64,000 nucleotides of DNA. Origin: Bacillus sonorensis NBRC 101234 = KCTC 13918. GTDB taxonomy: Bacteria > Bacillota > Bacilli > Bacillales > Bacillaceae. The stretch covers positions 106,802 to 170,801 of the forward strand of contig NZ_BCVZ01000007.1 of NCBI RefSeq assembly GCF_001592005.1. The letters run 5' to 3'. Made by a program: the position numbers and the translations under genes. Below are positions 21,827-32,288 of this stretch, piece after piece; the first letter of the stretch is position 1, and the number at the start of each line of letters is the position of its first letter. The notes beneath the pieces were generated by a model, which saw only the letters and a list, made by a program, of their open reading frames with translations, had not been told where the DNA came from and did not search any database.

Positions 21827-23080
21827 TTATTTCGCGTATTTTTCTTTAATGTTTTCTTTGATCACGTCTACGGCATCATCCGCTGATTGCTGTGGTGATT
21901 TTTTTCCTGAAGCTGCGTCAAATATCAAGCTTTCCGCTCCGGTCCACACTTCCGCCATTTCCGGAATATTCGGTGTCGGTGTCGCCGTTTCATATTGGTT
22001 GATGACGGCCGTGGTCAATTCATTGTTTTGTTCTCCCGCTTTTTTGCGGGCGGCTGTATTGGCCGGCACTTCATTTGTATCCTCATAAAACTTGTAAGCA
22101 TTCTTGTCATTTGCGGCATATTCAAGCCATTTTTGAGCAAGCTCCGGATCTTTCGTATATTTTGAAGCAACCCAGCCTTTCCCGCCGGCAAACGGCGCAT
22201 ATTCTTTTCCATTTGGCAGCGTCGGTATCTTGGCCGCTCCGTAATCCAAACCGGCCTCTTTATAGTTGGCCGCCGACCATGGACCGCCAATTATTGCCGC
22301 GGCTTTCCCGTCTATAAAGGTCTGCTGGATAAAGTCGTCGGCGCTTGAGTTGTCCTGCATGCCTTTTGGCCAATGTTCCTGAAACCATTTCATCGCATAT
22401 TCAACAGCTTCTACCGAGCCTTTATTGTTAAGCCCGATGTCCCCGGAATCTGATCCGTCTTTGCCAAATACATAGCCGCCGTAACCGGCCAATAAACCGT
22501 ACGACATATAAAAGTCGGTCCATTTTGCCAGAAACGCGGTCGATTTTCCTTTTTCCGAAGCAAAAGCAAACCGCGGATCGTCTGTTAACTGTTCAAGCTC
22601 TTTAAATGTTTTTGGCGGCGTCTTTACTAAGTCTTTGTTGTAGTATAAGACAAGCGTTTCAATGACTAACGGCATCCCGTACACTTTTCCGTCAACCGTC
22701 ACCTGCTGCATTTCTTTGTCTCCGAAACTGTCTGTGCCGGACGGTTTGATTTCAAGCAAATGGCCTTGCTTCCCTAAACCGCCGATTCGATCGTATGCAG
22801 CAAGCATAACATCAGGCGCGTTTCCCGCCGGTCCATCGAGAGGAAGCGCCTCTAGCTGGTCAAACATTTGTTTTTCCACAATTTTGATGGTGACATCATT
22901 CTCTTTTTCAAATTCGTCTTTTATGCTTTCGACATCATTCTTATAGGTTTCTTCAACAGACACGGTCAGCACCTTTTTTCCGCCGGAGCCTGCCGTATCC
23001 TTTGACCCTGAACAGGCCGCGAGACCGAATGTAAGGACTGCCGCCAGCAATAATGCAAAACCTTTTTTAACATGTGCCAT
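21827..23080 (-). CDS. mdxE: Maltodextrin-binding lipoprotein MdxE
   Basis: A 417-residue family 1 solute-binding lipoprotein that captures maltodextrins outside the membrane for MdxFG. The lipobox FGLAAC puts the lipidated Cys at 23. The mature protein shows the MalE pattern (VWTGAESLIFDAASGKKSPQQ at the C-terminus; AAIIGGPWSAANYKE near 265). It is the first gene after an intergenic region holding a palindromic operator and a cre site, so a main operon promoter is likely directly upstream. Confidence 0.94.
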   Translation of the reverse strand: MAHVKKGFALLLAAVLTFGLAACSGSKDTAGSGGKKVLTVSVEETYKNDVESIKDEFEKENDVTIKIVEKQMFDQLEALPLDGPAGNAPDVMLAAYDRIGGLGKQGHLLEIKPSGTDSFGDKEMQQVTVDGKVYGMPLVIETLVLYYNKDLVKTPPKTFKELEQLTDDPRFAFASEKGKSTAFLAKWTDFYMSYGLLAGYGGYVFGKDGSDSGDIGLNNKGSVEAVEYAMKWFQEHWPKGMQDNSSADDFIQQTFIDGKAAAIIGGPWSAANYKEAGLDYGAAKIPTLPNGKEYAPFAGGKGWVASKYTKDPELAQKWLEYAANDKNAYKFYEDTNEVPANTAARKKAGEQNNELTTAVINQYETATPTPNIPEMAEVWTGAESLIFDAASGKKSPQQSADDAVDVIKENIKEKYAK

Positions 23081-23130
23081 CTCTTTTTCCCCCTTCTATC
23101 AAGAATCTCGTAACAATTGTAATCCTCGAC

Positions 23131-23171
23131 AGAAAGCGGTTACAACACCTTTCGCCTTGTTACCGGTAACA
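23131..23171 (-). promoter_or_regulatory. cre site and LacI-type operator before mdxE
   Basis: In the yvdF-mdxE gap, the minus strand reads TGTAACCGCTTTCT at 23131-23144, matching the CcpA cre consensus TGWNANCGNTNWCA in all but the last base. Fourteen bases further upstream lies the perfect palindrome TGTTACCGGTAACA (23158-23171), with the central CG and symmetric arms expected of a LacI-family operator, probably for YvdE. This fits maltose induction plus carbon catabolite repression. Confidence 0.7.
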
Positions 23172-23175
23172 GAAT

Positions 23176-24939
23176 TTACAGGGCGGCCGCGGCTCCCAAA
23201 ACGAAAAATTCGCCAGGATTCACATCGATCACATCAGCATGATCAAGCGTCTGTTCTGTCCATGCATCATATACTTTCGTACTGCTATCAATCTTCAAGT
23301 CTTGCAAACTGACCCGGCGCGGAGCGCTTCCCTGATTAAAGAAATAGATCAGCTGTTTGTCACCGGCAGCCCGTGAAAAGCTGATAAAATCGTTTCGATC
23401 ATCCAGCAGATTCCACTCGAGGCTCCCATAAGTCAATAACGCATTTTCGTGTTTGCGCAAAGCAATCAGCCGCTTCATAAACTTGAGCATTTTTTGATTT
23501 TGCTTGTCTTCCTCCCAAACCATGCATTTCCGGCATAACGGATCATTTCCGCCGTCAAGCCCGATTTCTGTTCCGTAATAAATGCATGGCGAGCCTGTCT
23601 GGGCAAACATAAACGCCAGCAAGGACCTCACCTTTTTCTCATCGTGCCCGCACCTCGTCAAAATCCGTTGTGTATCATGGCTGTCAAGCAAATTAAACAT
23701 CGCCTCATTGGCTTGCTGCATCCCATTCATCAAATGCGCGTTTACACGGTGTGCCAATTGCGAAGCCGAAATTCCACTGTCCGCGAAATAATCAATCATC
23801 GGCGCTGTGAAGGGATAATTCATCACTCCGTGAAATTCGTCTCCTCTCAGCCAAGGCTCTGCATTGTGCCAGATTTCGCCCAAAATATAAAGGTCCGGTT
23901 TTTCATTCAATACGGCTTGGCGGAATGTCTTCCAGAAAGCATGATCCACTTCATTCGCCACATCCAAGCGCCAGCCGTCAATATCGAATTCGCGGATCCA
24001 ATATAAAGCAATATCAAGCAAATATGTCTGCACTTCAGGATTGGCCGTGTTTAGCTTCGGCATGTCGCTTGTAAAGGCGAACGTATCATAACCGCCTTCT
24101 TTGACAGGGAAAGAATGAATATGGAACCAGTCTTTATAGCGGGATTGTTCGCCGTTTTCCAAGACATCCTGCCACTGCGGCGATGCGCTGCCGATATGGT
24201 TGAAAACGGCATCAAGCATGATTCTCATCCCCCGCCGGTGAAGCTGGTCGACCAATGTGCGAAAAAGCGCCGGATCTCCAAAATGCTGATCAATCGAATA
24301 GTAATCCAATGTGTCGTATTTATGGTTGGAAGGCGCGGAAAAGATCGGCGTCAAATAAATCCCGTTTACTCCCAGCTCCTCCAAATAATCAAGCTTGTCG
24401 ATAATTCCCTGCAAATCGCCTCCGAAAAAATCATTCACGTCAGGCTCCTTGCTCCCCCACGGCAATACGCCTTCAGGAGACAAGTCCTCACGGCCGTTTG
24501 CAAATCGCTCCGGAAAAATTTGATACCAGATCGTTGATTTGACCCATTCAGGCGCTTGAAACGTATCAATGTCATGAACAAATGGAAATTTAAAATAGTC
24601 GTTGATCGGCCCCAGCGTTTTAGCGTGATATGGGCAGACGCCCGAGCTGCCGTAAAATCTATCTTCATGATCACGGTCTGTTAAAACAAAAGCGTATTGT
24701 AACCGTCTATATGGCGGTGTCACTTCGGCAAACCAATAATCGTGCACCTCTGTTGAAGCGATTTTTTTCATTTGCGCCTCGTTGGCCGACTCTATCGTGT
24801 ACGCGTAAGGATCTCCCCACATCAGCCGGACTTGATCGGCGTCGCCTTTTTTGGTGCGGATCTTGATATGCACTGTCCGCCCGTCATAAGAATAAGCATA
24901 AGAGCTGAAAGGCTGATGGTGTATTGCTGCATATTCCAT
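23176..24939 (-). CDS. yvdF: Maltogenic amylase / neopullulanase-type GH13 enzyme
   Basis: A 587-residue cytoplasmic GH13_20 enzyme with an N-terminal CBM34-like domain (residues 1-125), as in maltogenic amylases and neopullulanases that open cyclodextrins and trim imported maltodextrins. The catalytic residues are seen in DGWRLDVANEVD (about 328), ILGEIWHN (about 357) and NLLDSHDTQR (about 423). There is no signal peptide. It lies between yvdE and mdxE as in B. subtilis. Confidence 0.94.
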   Translation of the reverse strand: MEYAAIHHQPFSSYAYSYDGRTVHIKIRTKKGDADQVRLMWGDPYAYTIESANEAQMKKIASTEVHDYWFAEVTPPYRRLQYAFVLTDRDHEDRFYGSSGVCPYHAKTLGPINDYFKFPFVHDIDTFQAPEWVKSTIWYQIFPERFANGREDLSPEGVLPWGSKEPDVNDFFGGDLQGIIDKLDYLEELGVNGIYLTPIFSAPSNHKYDTLDYYSIDQHFGDPALFRTLVDQLHRRGMRIMLDAVFNHIGSASPQWQDVLENGEQSRYKDWFHIHSFPVKEGGYDTFAFTSDMPKLNTANPEVQTYLLDIALYWIREFDIDGWRLDVANEVDHAFWKTFRQAVLNEKPDLYILGEIWHNAEPWLRGDEFHGVMNYPFTAPMIDYFADSGISASQLAHRVNAHLMNGMQQANEAMFNLLDSHDTQRILTRCGHDEKKVRSLLAFMFAQTGSPCIYYGTEIGLDGGNDPLCRKCMVWEEDKQNQKMLKFMKRLIALRKHENALLTYGSLEWNLLDDRNDFISFSRAAGDKQLIYFFNQGSAPRRVSLQDLKIDSSTKVYDAWTEQTLDHADVIDVNPGEFFVLGAAAAL

Positions 24940-24971
24940 CTAAAAACTCCTCCTTTTTCATTTGCGGTTTA

Positions 24972-25048
24972 TGTTAACCGGTCCATACGTTGAAATTATC
25001 ATGCCGGCGTTAGGAGGAACAATCGTTTTCCTGATGTTAACGGTAACA
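24972..25048 (-). promoter_or_regulatory. LacI-type operators before yvdF
   Basis: The yvdE-yvdF gap holds a near-palindrome TGTTAACGGTAACA (25035-25048, symmetric at 12 of 14 positions) and a half-site TGTTAACCGGT (24972-24982). Both resemble the perfect palindrome before mdxE, which suggests one regulator, most simply YvdE, controls both transcription units. Confidence 0.6.
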
Positions 25049-25059
25049 GAATCATTCTC

Positions 25060-26010
25060 TTACAAAGTCGATTCGCGAACGATTAATTCCGGCTCAAAAA
25101 ATTGATTTCCCTGGACGGCTCCATCCTCATGAATTTTTTTCAGCAAGGTTCTCGCGCAAGCTTCTCCCATTTCAACCACAGGCTGCCGTACCGTTGTCAA
25201 GCGGGGCGATGAGATGCGGTCAAGAAACACGCCGTCATACCCGGTCACCGCCACATCGTCGGGAATTCGCTTCCCAAGCGACTGCACCGCACGGATGACG
25301 CCCAGCGCGATCCGGTCGGAAGCGCATACAACCGCAGACGGATCATCATGCGACTCCAGCCATTCCCTCGCAAGACCCTCGCTTTTTTTCGAACTGTTTT
25401 CCATTCGAAAAATATTCGTTTTTCTAAAACCTTCATTCATCGCCTTCATATAGCCTTTTTCTCTTGAACGTTCAAAGGGCTCATCCAAGTCAATCCCAAA
25501 AAAGGCGATCTCCCGGCTCCCCAGCCCCATGACATGGCGCGTCGCCATAAAAGCGCCCTTTTCATTATTGACATCGATGAAGTCATAGCCCATTTCATTC
25601 TGTCCAAATACGACGACAGGTTTTTCAAAAGCCTTGACTACCCCTTCAAAATCAGTCCGTCTCACCCCAGTTGCAATAATGCCGTCACATTGGCCGATGT
25701 TGAGAGACTTCCTTGTCACAAGCTGCAAAGCATAATGGTGGCGATCCAATTCCCGGCTGATCCCGGTTAATAAGTTCATGTAATAAGGTTCTGTCGTATC
25801 CATTTCTTCAAGAATCAGAAGTTTCACTACCTGTGTTCTGTTTTGAACGAGCGCCCTTGCCGCATAGTTAGGAATATAATTCAGCTCTTCCATCGCGGAG
25901 TAAACCAGCTTTTTCAATTCATCCGTCACCGTCTCAGGATGATTGATCACCCGCGATACCGTCATTTTTGAAACGTTTGCTTTTTTTGCCACATCTGATA
26001 ACGTTGCCAT
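25060..26010 (-). CDS. yvdE: LacI-family maltodextrin regulator
   Basis: A 316-residue LacI/GalR regulator. The N-terminal headpiece reads MATLSDVAKKANVSKMTVSRVINHPETV with the hinge helix YAARALVQNRT, followed by a periplasmic-binding-protein-like sugar-sensing domain (GIIATGV, GFDLDEPF-like segments, VTGYDGVFLDRISSPRLTTVRQP). I start at the second ATG (26008-26010), with AGGCGGGG at suitable distance. It likely senses maltose or maltodextrin and controls yvdF and mdxE; this is inferred from position and the operators. Confidence 0.92.
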   Translation of the reverse strand: MATLSDVAKKANVSKMTVSRVINHPETVTDELKKLVYSAMEELNYIPNYAARALVQNRTQVVKLLILEEMDTTEPYYMNLLTGISRELDRHHYALQLVTRKSLNIGQCDGIIATGVRRTDFEGVVKAFEKPVVVFGQNEMGYDFIDVNNEKGAFMATRHVMGLGSREIAFFGIDLDEPFERSREKGYMKAMNEGFRKTNIFRMENSSKKSEGLAREWLESHDDPSAVVCASDRIALGVIRAVQSLGKRIPDDVAVTGYDGVFLDRISSPRLTTVRQPVVEMGEACARTLLKKIHEDGAVQGNQFFEPELIVRESTL

Positions 26011-26131
26011 TTTCATCCCCGCCTCACCTGCGCTTATTCAAACTGCCATCAAGTCCTACCCTGGACTGATAACAATTCGTTAAAATTCATTATAGTACGG
26101 AATGAAAGAGATTTTATAAAGCGCAGGAAAT

Positions 26132-26162
26132 AAAAAAGCGGATTTCCTATAGGAAATCCGCC
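26132..26162 (-). terminator. Rho-independent terminator of amyL
   Basis: A perfect 24-base palindrome (GCGGATTTCC arms, 26138-26161) is followed on the minus strand by a U6 run. Confidence 0.92.
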
Positions 26163-26174
26163 CCTCTGATCTTT

Positions 26175-27725
<1,551 letters not shown>

Positions 27726-27750
27726 CTAACATACTGAAAGATCAACAAAC

Positions 27751-27779
27751 ATTCTATAATCAAAAGAAAATTTTCACAA
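27751..27779 (-). promoter_or_regulatory. Predicted amyL promoter
   Basis: On the minus strand, TTGTGA (27774-27779) and TAGAAT (27751-27756) are spaced by 17 bases, followed by AAAGGAGAG before the start codon. I saw no convincing cre site within it. Confidence 0.5.
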
Positions 27780-27810
27780 ATACCTTTATACCTATAATGA
27801 TTACAATATA

Positions 27811-27843
27811 AAAAAGAGAAAGCAGTAAATGAATGCTTTCTCT
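27811..27843 (-). terminator. Rho-independent terminator of pdaC
   Basis: AGAGAAAGCA / TGCTTTCTCT arms with a 9-nt loop overlap the pdaC stop; the minus strand continues into a U-run. Confidence 0.85.
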
Positions 27844-29227
27844 AATGTCCTCTTTGTTTTTGAATCTGTTCAAGCTGTGTTACCGTGACCAATTTATAGC
27901 CTTGCTTGGTCAGTCTTTTGATAATCTCTTCAGCGGCGCTGGCCGATGTGGCGTAAATATCGTGCATCAGTATGATTTTTCCGTCTCCTGCGTGGCTCAT
28001 CACATGATTGACGATTCGGGCTTTGTTTTTGAATTTCCAGTCTTCAGGGTCCACGTCCCATAAAGCGATTTTTAAATTTGTGAGCCCGCGGATGGAATCG
28101 TTGATCCCGCCGTACGGAGGCCTTAAGTGTGTCGGACGGTGGCCGCTGATTTTCTCGACTATGTTTTGCGTATCATTGATTTCTTTATAGGCTTTTTCCT
28201 TTGATAGCCTTGTGAGCAAAGGATGGTCCCAAGAATGATTGCCCACTTCATTTCCTTCCCTCAGCATTCTCTTGATTGTTTCAGGGTAATATTGGGCCCT
28301 GCTTCCCAAAACGAAGAAAGTCCCGCGTCCATCATAAGTTTTTAATGCATCCAGGATTTTATTGGTTGAGGCCGGATTAGGACCATCGTCAAATGTCAGG
28401 GCGATCACTTTATCATCTGGGCCGACGCGAATTTTTTCTTTTGGAATGGGAACGGCCGCTTTATGCTTCGGTTTTTCCTGAGTCTTGCTTTTTTTCATGC
28501 TTTTATATTGATCTTTTAATATATCTTTTAATTCATCTTTTTTGATGTTGACAGATTGCTCTAAACCGGTTTTCTCTTTCTCAAAATAAAATTGTATCTC
28601 ATCTTCCAGAAGAACGAAACGGCTGAAGTTCTTTGCCAGAGGGCTTGTCCCTTCCCTTAACAGCTCATCATCGGCCGCGGGATTTTTCCGTTTTAATTGT
28701 TCATAAGATAGATTTGAGATCTTATAAAGAAAATCGGAATTCTTATCAAAAAGATCATCCAATGCAAGCAGCTTCTTATGTTTTAAATCGGCATTAAATG
28801 TTTTGACCACCGTTTTTCCCGGAGCGCCTCCGGCCTCTATGTATTCGTTTAATACAACCGCGGCAGCCTGCTTTGAATAATAGGCGATTTTATACTGGAT
28901 GTTCAATTCAAACGGGCCATTGATCTGCCGGGCGCGCGCGCTTTTATTTTCTTCTTTAAAGCGGTTCAGTTCCTTGCTGACATATTTTTTTAATGGTTCA
29001 TCGATTTCTTTCATATGAAAAACCGGATAATGGACGGCATATCTCTCTTGTTTCCCGTCGCTGACAAAAGATTCAACCCCGACATTGGAATATTCCCGGT
29101 CTTTTCCTTGTTTATGGGTCTCTTCTGCATTAGTGGATACTTTATTGAAAGAGTATCCCGCCAATCCTATGAATATAGTGATAAATATTAAGATTTTGAT
29201 CGTTCTAGCCGATGGCTTGACAGACAT
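27842..29227 (-). CDS. pdaC: Membrane-anchored polysaccharide deacetylase PdaC
   Basis: A 461-residue protein with an N-terminal signal anchor (residues 10-28), a DUF4163/DUF3298 region (about 45-225) and a C-terminal NodB polysaccharide deacetylase domain. NodB motifs are all visible: TFDDGPNPAS (motif 1, Asp-Asp), HSWDHPLLTRLS (motif 2, His-x3-His), RPPYGG (motif 3), DVDPEDW and ILMHD (motifs 4-5). B. subtilis PdaC deacetylates MurNAc in peptidoglycan and gives lysozyme resistance. The DUF3298 part resembles the lysozyme-sensing domain of RsiV. Confidence 0.93.
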   Translation of the reverse strand: MSVKPSARTIKILIFITIFIGLAGYSFNKVSTNAEETHKQGKDREYSNVGVESFVSDGKQERYAVHYPVFHMKEIDEPLKKYVSKELNRFKEENKSARARQINGPFELNIQYKIAYYSKQAAAVVLNEYIEAGGAPGKTVVKTFNADLKHKKLLALDDLFDKNSDFLYKISNLSYEQLKRKNPAADDELLREGTSPLAKNFSRFVLLEDEIQFYFEKEKTGLEQSVNIKKDELKDILKDQYKSMKKSKTQEKPKHKAAVPIPKEKIRVGPDDKVIALTFDDGPNPASTNKILDALKTYDGRGTFFVLGSRAQYYPETIKRMLREGNEVGNHSWDHPLLTRLSKEKAYKEINDTQNIVEKISGHRPTHLRPPYGGINDSIRGLTNLKIALWDVDPEDWKFKNKARIVNHVMSHAGDGKIILMHDIYATSASAAEEIIKRLTKQGYKLVTVTQLEQIQKQRGH

Positions 29228-29306
29228 CTGTTCTCACTCTCCTGCTCCTGCTCATTCAATCCGCTGATCCTGCCCTGAAGAAAGATGCCTGCCTGCAAAA
29301 CCAAGA

Positions 29307-29984
29307 CTAATATAAATAGGAAGAAGGAATTTTAATTTCTTGGTTGCCGGCAGCAGACGGCGCAATATCATACTGCTGGAATACTATGGAAATCCCACTG
29401 TTTGTAAAATAGAATGCAGTATTTTGGTTTAAACGGATATCGCTCTTTTTAAGGTCAGAATAAAATTGTTCCGGATGCTCGTTAATATAGCTGATAATAT
29501 AATTTTTCGTGTTTTCGATTTTTGCTTGATTACTTAAAACGTCCAGCAGCTTGACCCGCTTATGATCATTTAAATCATAGTTATAGGAAGTGACAGTATA
29601 CACCCCGTGCGCCCCGCCGGAAAACTGGTAGTCGTAGATTAAAAAGCTCAATTTCTTCCCGTCATTATATTTGACTTTATAGGAAGTCTCATATGCGCTT
29701 TCCTCTCCTTTTTGATCCGCTTCTTTTTTCAGTGACTGGGCTTCTTTATAGGAAGCTTCCATATGACGTTCAATTGCATCATTAATCAGTGTTAAATCCT
29801 TGCCCTTTATATCGCTGAATGTCGGATAGGATAAATGATCGTTGCCTTTGTAAATTTCAGTATGGACTGCAGCCTTTTCAGCAGACGACGCATTGGTTTG
29901 GGTTGAATATTTATTTATGATAAACAGCAATAAAGACGTTAGGACTAGAAATCCTAAAATCGCCATTGCTTTTTTTATAAACAT
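29307..29984 (-). CDS. Free-standing DUF3298/DUF4163 extracytoplasmic protein
   Basis: A 225-residue protein with an N-terminal membrane anchor (residues 5-25) and an extracytoplasmic domain of the DUF4163 plus DUF3298 type. Visible features are LSYPTFSDIKGKDLTLINDAIERHM, YQFSGGAHGVYTVTSYNYDLNDHKRVKLLDVL and FYFTNSGISIVFQQYDIAP. In RsiV this fold binds lysozyme, and in PdaC it is fused to the deacetylase. It lies directly upstream of pdaC (80-bp gap, same strand), so it may be co-transcribed and act in the same envelope defence. The exact role is unknown. Confidence 0.8.
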   Translation of the reverse strand: MFIKKAMAILGFLVLTSLLLFIINKYSTQTNASSAEKAAVHTEIYKGNDHLSYPTFSDIKGKDLTLINDAIERHMEASYKEAQSLKKEADQKGEESAYETSYKVKYNDGKKLSFLIYDYQFSGGAHGVYTVTSYNYDLNDHKRVKLLDVLSNQAKIENTKNYIISYINEHPEQFYSDLKKSDIRLNQNTAFYFTNSGISIVFQQYDIAPSAAGNQEIKIPSSYLY

Positions 29985-30034
29985 TTTTTTGACTTAAACC
30001 TCTTTCAATCTCGTAATTTTTACCTTTGTAACAT

Positions 30035-30058
30035 AAATGTAATATTTATATCACATTT
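30035..30058. promoter_or_regulatory. AT-rich imperfect palindrome before the DUF3298 gene
   Basis: AAATGT-A-ATAT-TT-ATAT-C-ACATTT, symmetric in 10 of 12 pairs, lies about 50 bases upstream of the DUF3298 protein start, where a regulator site would be expected. No regulator is assigned. Confidence 0.35.
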
Positions 30059-30120
30059 GTAATGATACTCACTTTTAAATCCCGCGTCAATGTTTTTGGA
30101 CAAAAATTTCGCAATCAGGA

Positions 30121-30153
30121 AAAAAAAAGACACTCTCAACCTTTGAGAATGTC
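30121..30153 (-). terminator. Terminator downstream of the broken membrane protein gene
   Basis: GACACTCTCAA / TTGAGAATGTC arms with one G-U pair and a U8 run on the minus strand. Confidence 0.8.
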
Positions 30154-30195
30154 TTACTTTGTCTGCTTTTGCAAGTCTGCAATGCTTTTAAACTG

Positions 30196-30692
30196 TCAAA
30201 ATAGCGGAAACCGCAGGCATTGCTTCTTTTTCAGCACCGTTTTTTTCTTTTTCCACGGCTTTAACACAGAAATACAAATGATAAAAAGCGTTATCGCGAT
30301 TTGAACGATGGCGGCATATTGTCTTACAGTATGATTGTGGATAAAATCAGGATTGTTTAAAGCAGCGATGCTTCCCGCTTCCAGCATCGCCATGTTGACC
30401 GTCATCAATTGGTCGACAATAAAAATCCCGATGAACGTTTGAATGATGAAAAGCGCCCATTTCACCGCGATCCATCTATGTCTAAAAAAACCCCAGTTCG
30501 TAAAGATTCCGTATATAAACCCTATCAGCAACGTGCCGACAGCTCCGATTTATATAGTCGCTGATGACCACGGCATGCCGAGAGAACGCAAACGTTTCTT
30601 CATATGCAGCCGGGTTCACAGCAAATTGCAGCGCCATTGAGCTCATAATTCCGCCAAAAAACAGCGCCGCCAATAAAATTCAGCCACTTCAT
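30196..30692 (-). pseudogene. Small polytopic membrane protein, frameshifted
   Basis: Two frames together spell one four-helix membrane protein. From an ATG at 30692 the start reads MKWLNF. A second frame continues ALFFGGIMSSMALQFAVNP through HAVVISDYI. A third continues IGAVGTLLIGFIYGIFTNWGFF to VLKPWKKKK. Removing one base near 30551 (a short A/T run) gives a smooth ISDYIIGAVGT junction, and one extra base near 30670 joins MKWLNF to the next block. The gene is therefore probably inactive, unless these are sequencing errors. It resembles DUF2269-type integral membrane proteins, but that is a guess. Confidence 0.6.
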
Positions 30693-30819
30693 CCCTGCCG
30701 CACCTAATTATTCCTGGTCCTTTTAGCAATCAGTCCTGTCAAGTGTAGCAGGGAATCCGGCAGACAAGCATGAGCCCCGGTCTTAATGCGCGGTTGGCCC
30801 CGGTTCGTATTTTTTGACA

Positions 30820-31767
30820 TCAGCTGTATTGGTTTAACATGTCAATCAGCACTTCTTTTGTCTTTTGAATTAATTCAGAAGGTTTTTTAATGACGGCTTC
30901 CCGGCCGTATGAGATCAAATGGCCGGAAAAGAAGCTGAGATCACGCTTTGAAATATACCCGGACAAAACCCCTGACCCGTCTTCTCTCCGGTGCAATTCA
31001 ATATACGGCCATTTGACTGAGCCGAATTGCTCCACGCCCTTTTCCGTCAGCTCTATATATAATTCCAGCATGTCCTCTGGCGGAGCGAGAACTGAAAAAC
31101 GATTCTTTAAATCAACATCGGCCAAATCAATCGGCTCTGTTTCCTCATCCGGCTCTGCAGAACCGATGCGGTCGCATCTAAACATTCGGTAATCGCGTCT
31201 TAAAAAACAATAAGCCGGACAATACCATTTTCCTTGATTGGCGTAAATGCCGATCGGCTGAATGCTCCTTTTGCTGCATACGCCATTCGCCTCATAGCTG
31301 ATCATCACCACTTCCTGCCGGATGGCCGCATCCAGGAGCACTCTTAAAAACGGGATTTCGTCTTTTTGCTGATAAGCCGAGAAAAAATCAACGCGGTCTT
31401 TCATGCTGTCGATCGTTTCTCTAATATCCCCGGCAAGGTTCAAGTAAAATTTTTTTTTGATCGATTCGTATTGGGCGTCAAACGGCAGAGAGATGCAGTG
31501 CCGCAAAGCGTGAATCGCAAAAAATATCGAGACCGCTTCATCCTCGCTGAATGCGATGGGAGGAAGGATTCTTTCGTTTATCACCTGATACCCGCCATGA
31601 GCCCCCGTCTCTGAATAAAGCGGGACGCCCATCTCGCTGAGCTCCTGCAAATCCCGCAACACGGTCCTTTTGGAAACCCCGAAATCTTGCGCCAATTCCC
31701 CAACCGTAAACCTTTTCTTTCGGTTGACCATCATCATCATTTCATTTAATCTTTTAGCCTTTGACAT
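30820..31767 (-). CDS. HTH_11/WYL-domain transcriptional regulator
   Basis: I start at the ATG 31765-31767 with GGAGGAATTC directly upstream; 315 residues, similar in size to B. subtilis YobV. The DeoR-like winged helix lies at the N-terminus (FTVGELAQDFGVSKRTVLRDLQELSEMGVPLYSE), followed by a WYL domain (YEANGVCSKRSIQPIGIYANQGKWYCPAYCFLRRDYRMFRCDRI) and a C-terminal WCX-like segment. WYL regulators bind nucleic acid or small-molecule ligands. It is divergent from the VOC gene with 85 bases between starts, so it probably controls that gene. Confidence 0.88.
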   Translation of the reverse strand: MSKAKRLNEMMMMVNRKKRFTVGELAQDFGVSKRTVLRDLQELSEMGVPLYSETGAHGGYQVINERILPPIAFSEDEAVSIFFAIHALRHCISLPFDAQYESIKKKFYLNLAGDIRETIDSMKDRVDFFSAYQQKDEIPFLRVLLDAAIRQEVVMISYEANGVCSKRSIQPIGIYANQGKWYCPAYCFLRRDYRMFRCDRIGSAEPDEETEPIDLADVDLKNRFSVLAPPEDMLELYIELTEKGVEQFGSVKWPYIELHRREDGSGVLSGYISKRDLSFFSGHLISYGREAVIKKPSELIQKTKEVLIDMLNQYS

Positions 31768-31852
31768 GAATTCCTCCATAACCATGACATAAGTTGTCAC
31801 CATTATAATATACAATCGTCTCAGATCAATAAAAAAGGAGATGTTTTTTATA

Positions 31853-32275
31853 ATGTCATTACAGTTTACCCCTTACATCCTGATGGATGGCAGAGCAAAA
31901 GAAGCGATTGAATACTACCGGGAGACGCTGAACGCCGAGGTGAAATTTCAGCAGACGATAGGAGAAGGGCCTAAAGAAGAAGCGGCTAAATTTAAAGAAA
32001 ATGAACAGGATTTTATCGCACATGCCGTATTAAAAATCGGAGAAACCAATATGATGATCGCCGACATCATTCCGGAGCTGCCATTTCAAAGCGGAAATCA
32101 ACTGTCGATTTGCATGACGGTATCGAGTGTGGCTGAAACAAAACAGCTTTTCGAAAAACTGCGGGAACAAGGCACAGTCGTCCTTGAACTTGAACAAACG
32201 TATTTCAGCCCGGCCTACGGCATCATCACCGACCCGTACGGCGTGACCTTTCAAATTTTTGCGGCGAGAACTTGA
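31853..32275 (+). CDS. PhnB-like VOC-fold protein
   Basis: The ATG at 31853 (AAAAAGGAG at 31834-31840) gives 140 residues: a single PhnB/YjdN-type vicinal oxygen chelate protein. Typical segments are TPYILMDGRAKEAIEYYRETL, AHAVLKIGETNMMIADI and SPAYGIITDPYGVTFQIFA. Such proteins form dimers that bind metals or antibiotics, or are enzymatically uncharacterised. Divergent from a WYL regulator. Confidence 0.87.
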   Translation: MSLQFTPYILMDGRAKEAIEYYRETLNAEVKFQQTIGEGPKEEAAKFKENEQDFIAHAVLKIGETNMMIADIIPELPFQSGNQLSICMTVSSVAETKQLFEKLREQGTVVLELEQTYFSPAYGIITDPYGVTFQIFAART

Positions 32276-32288
32276 TATGAAATTGAAC

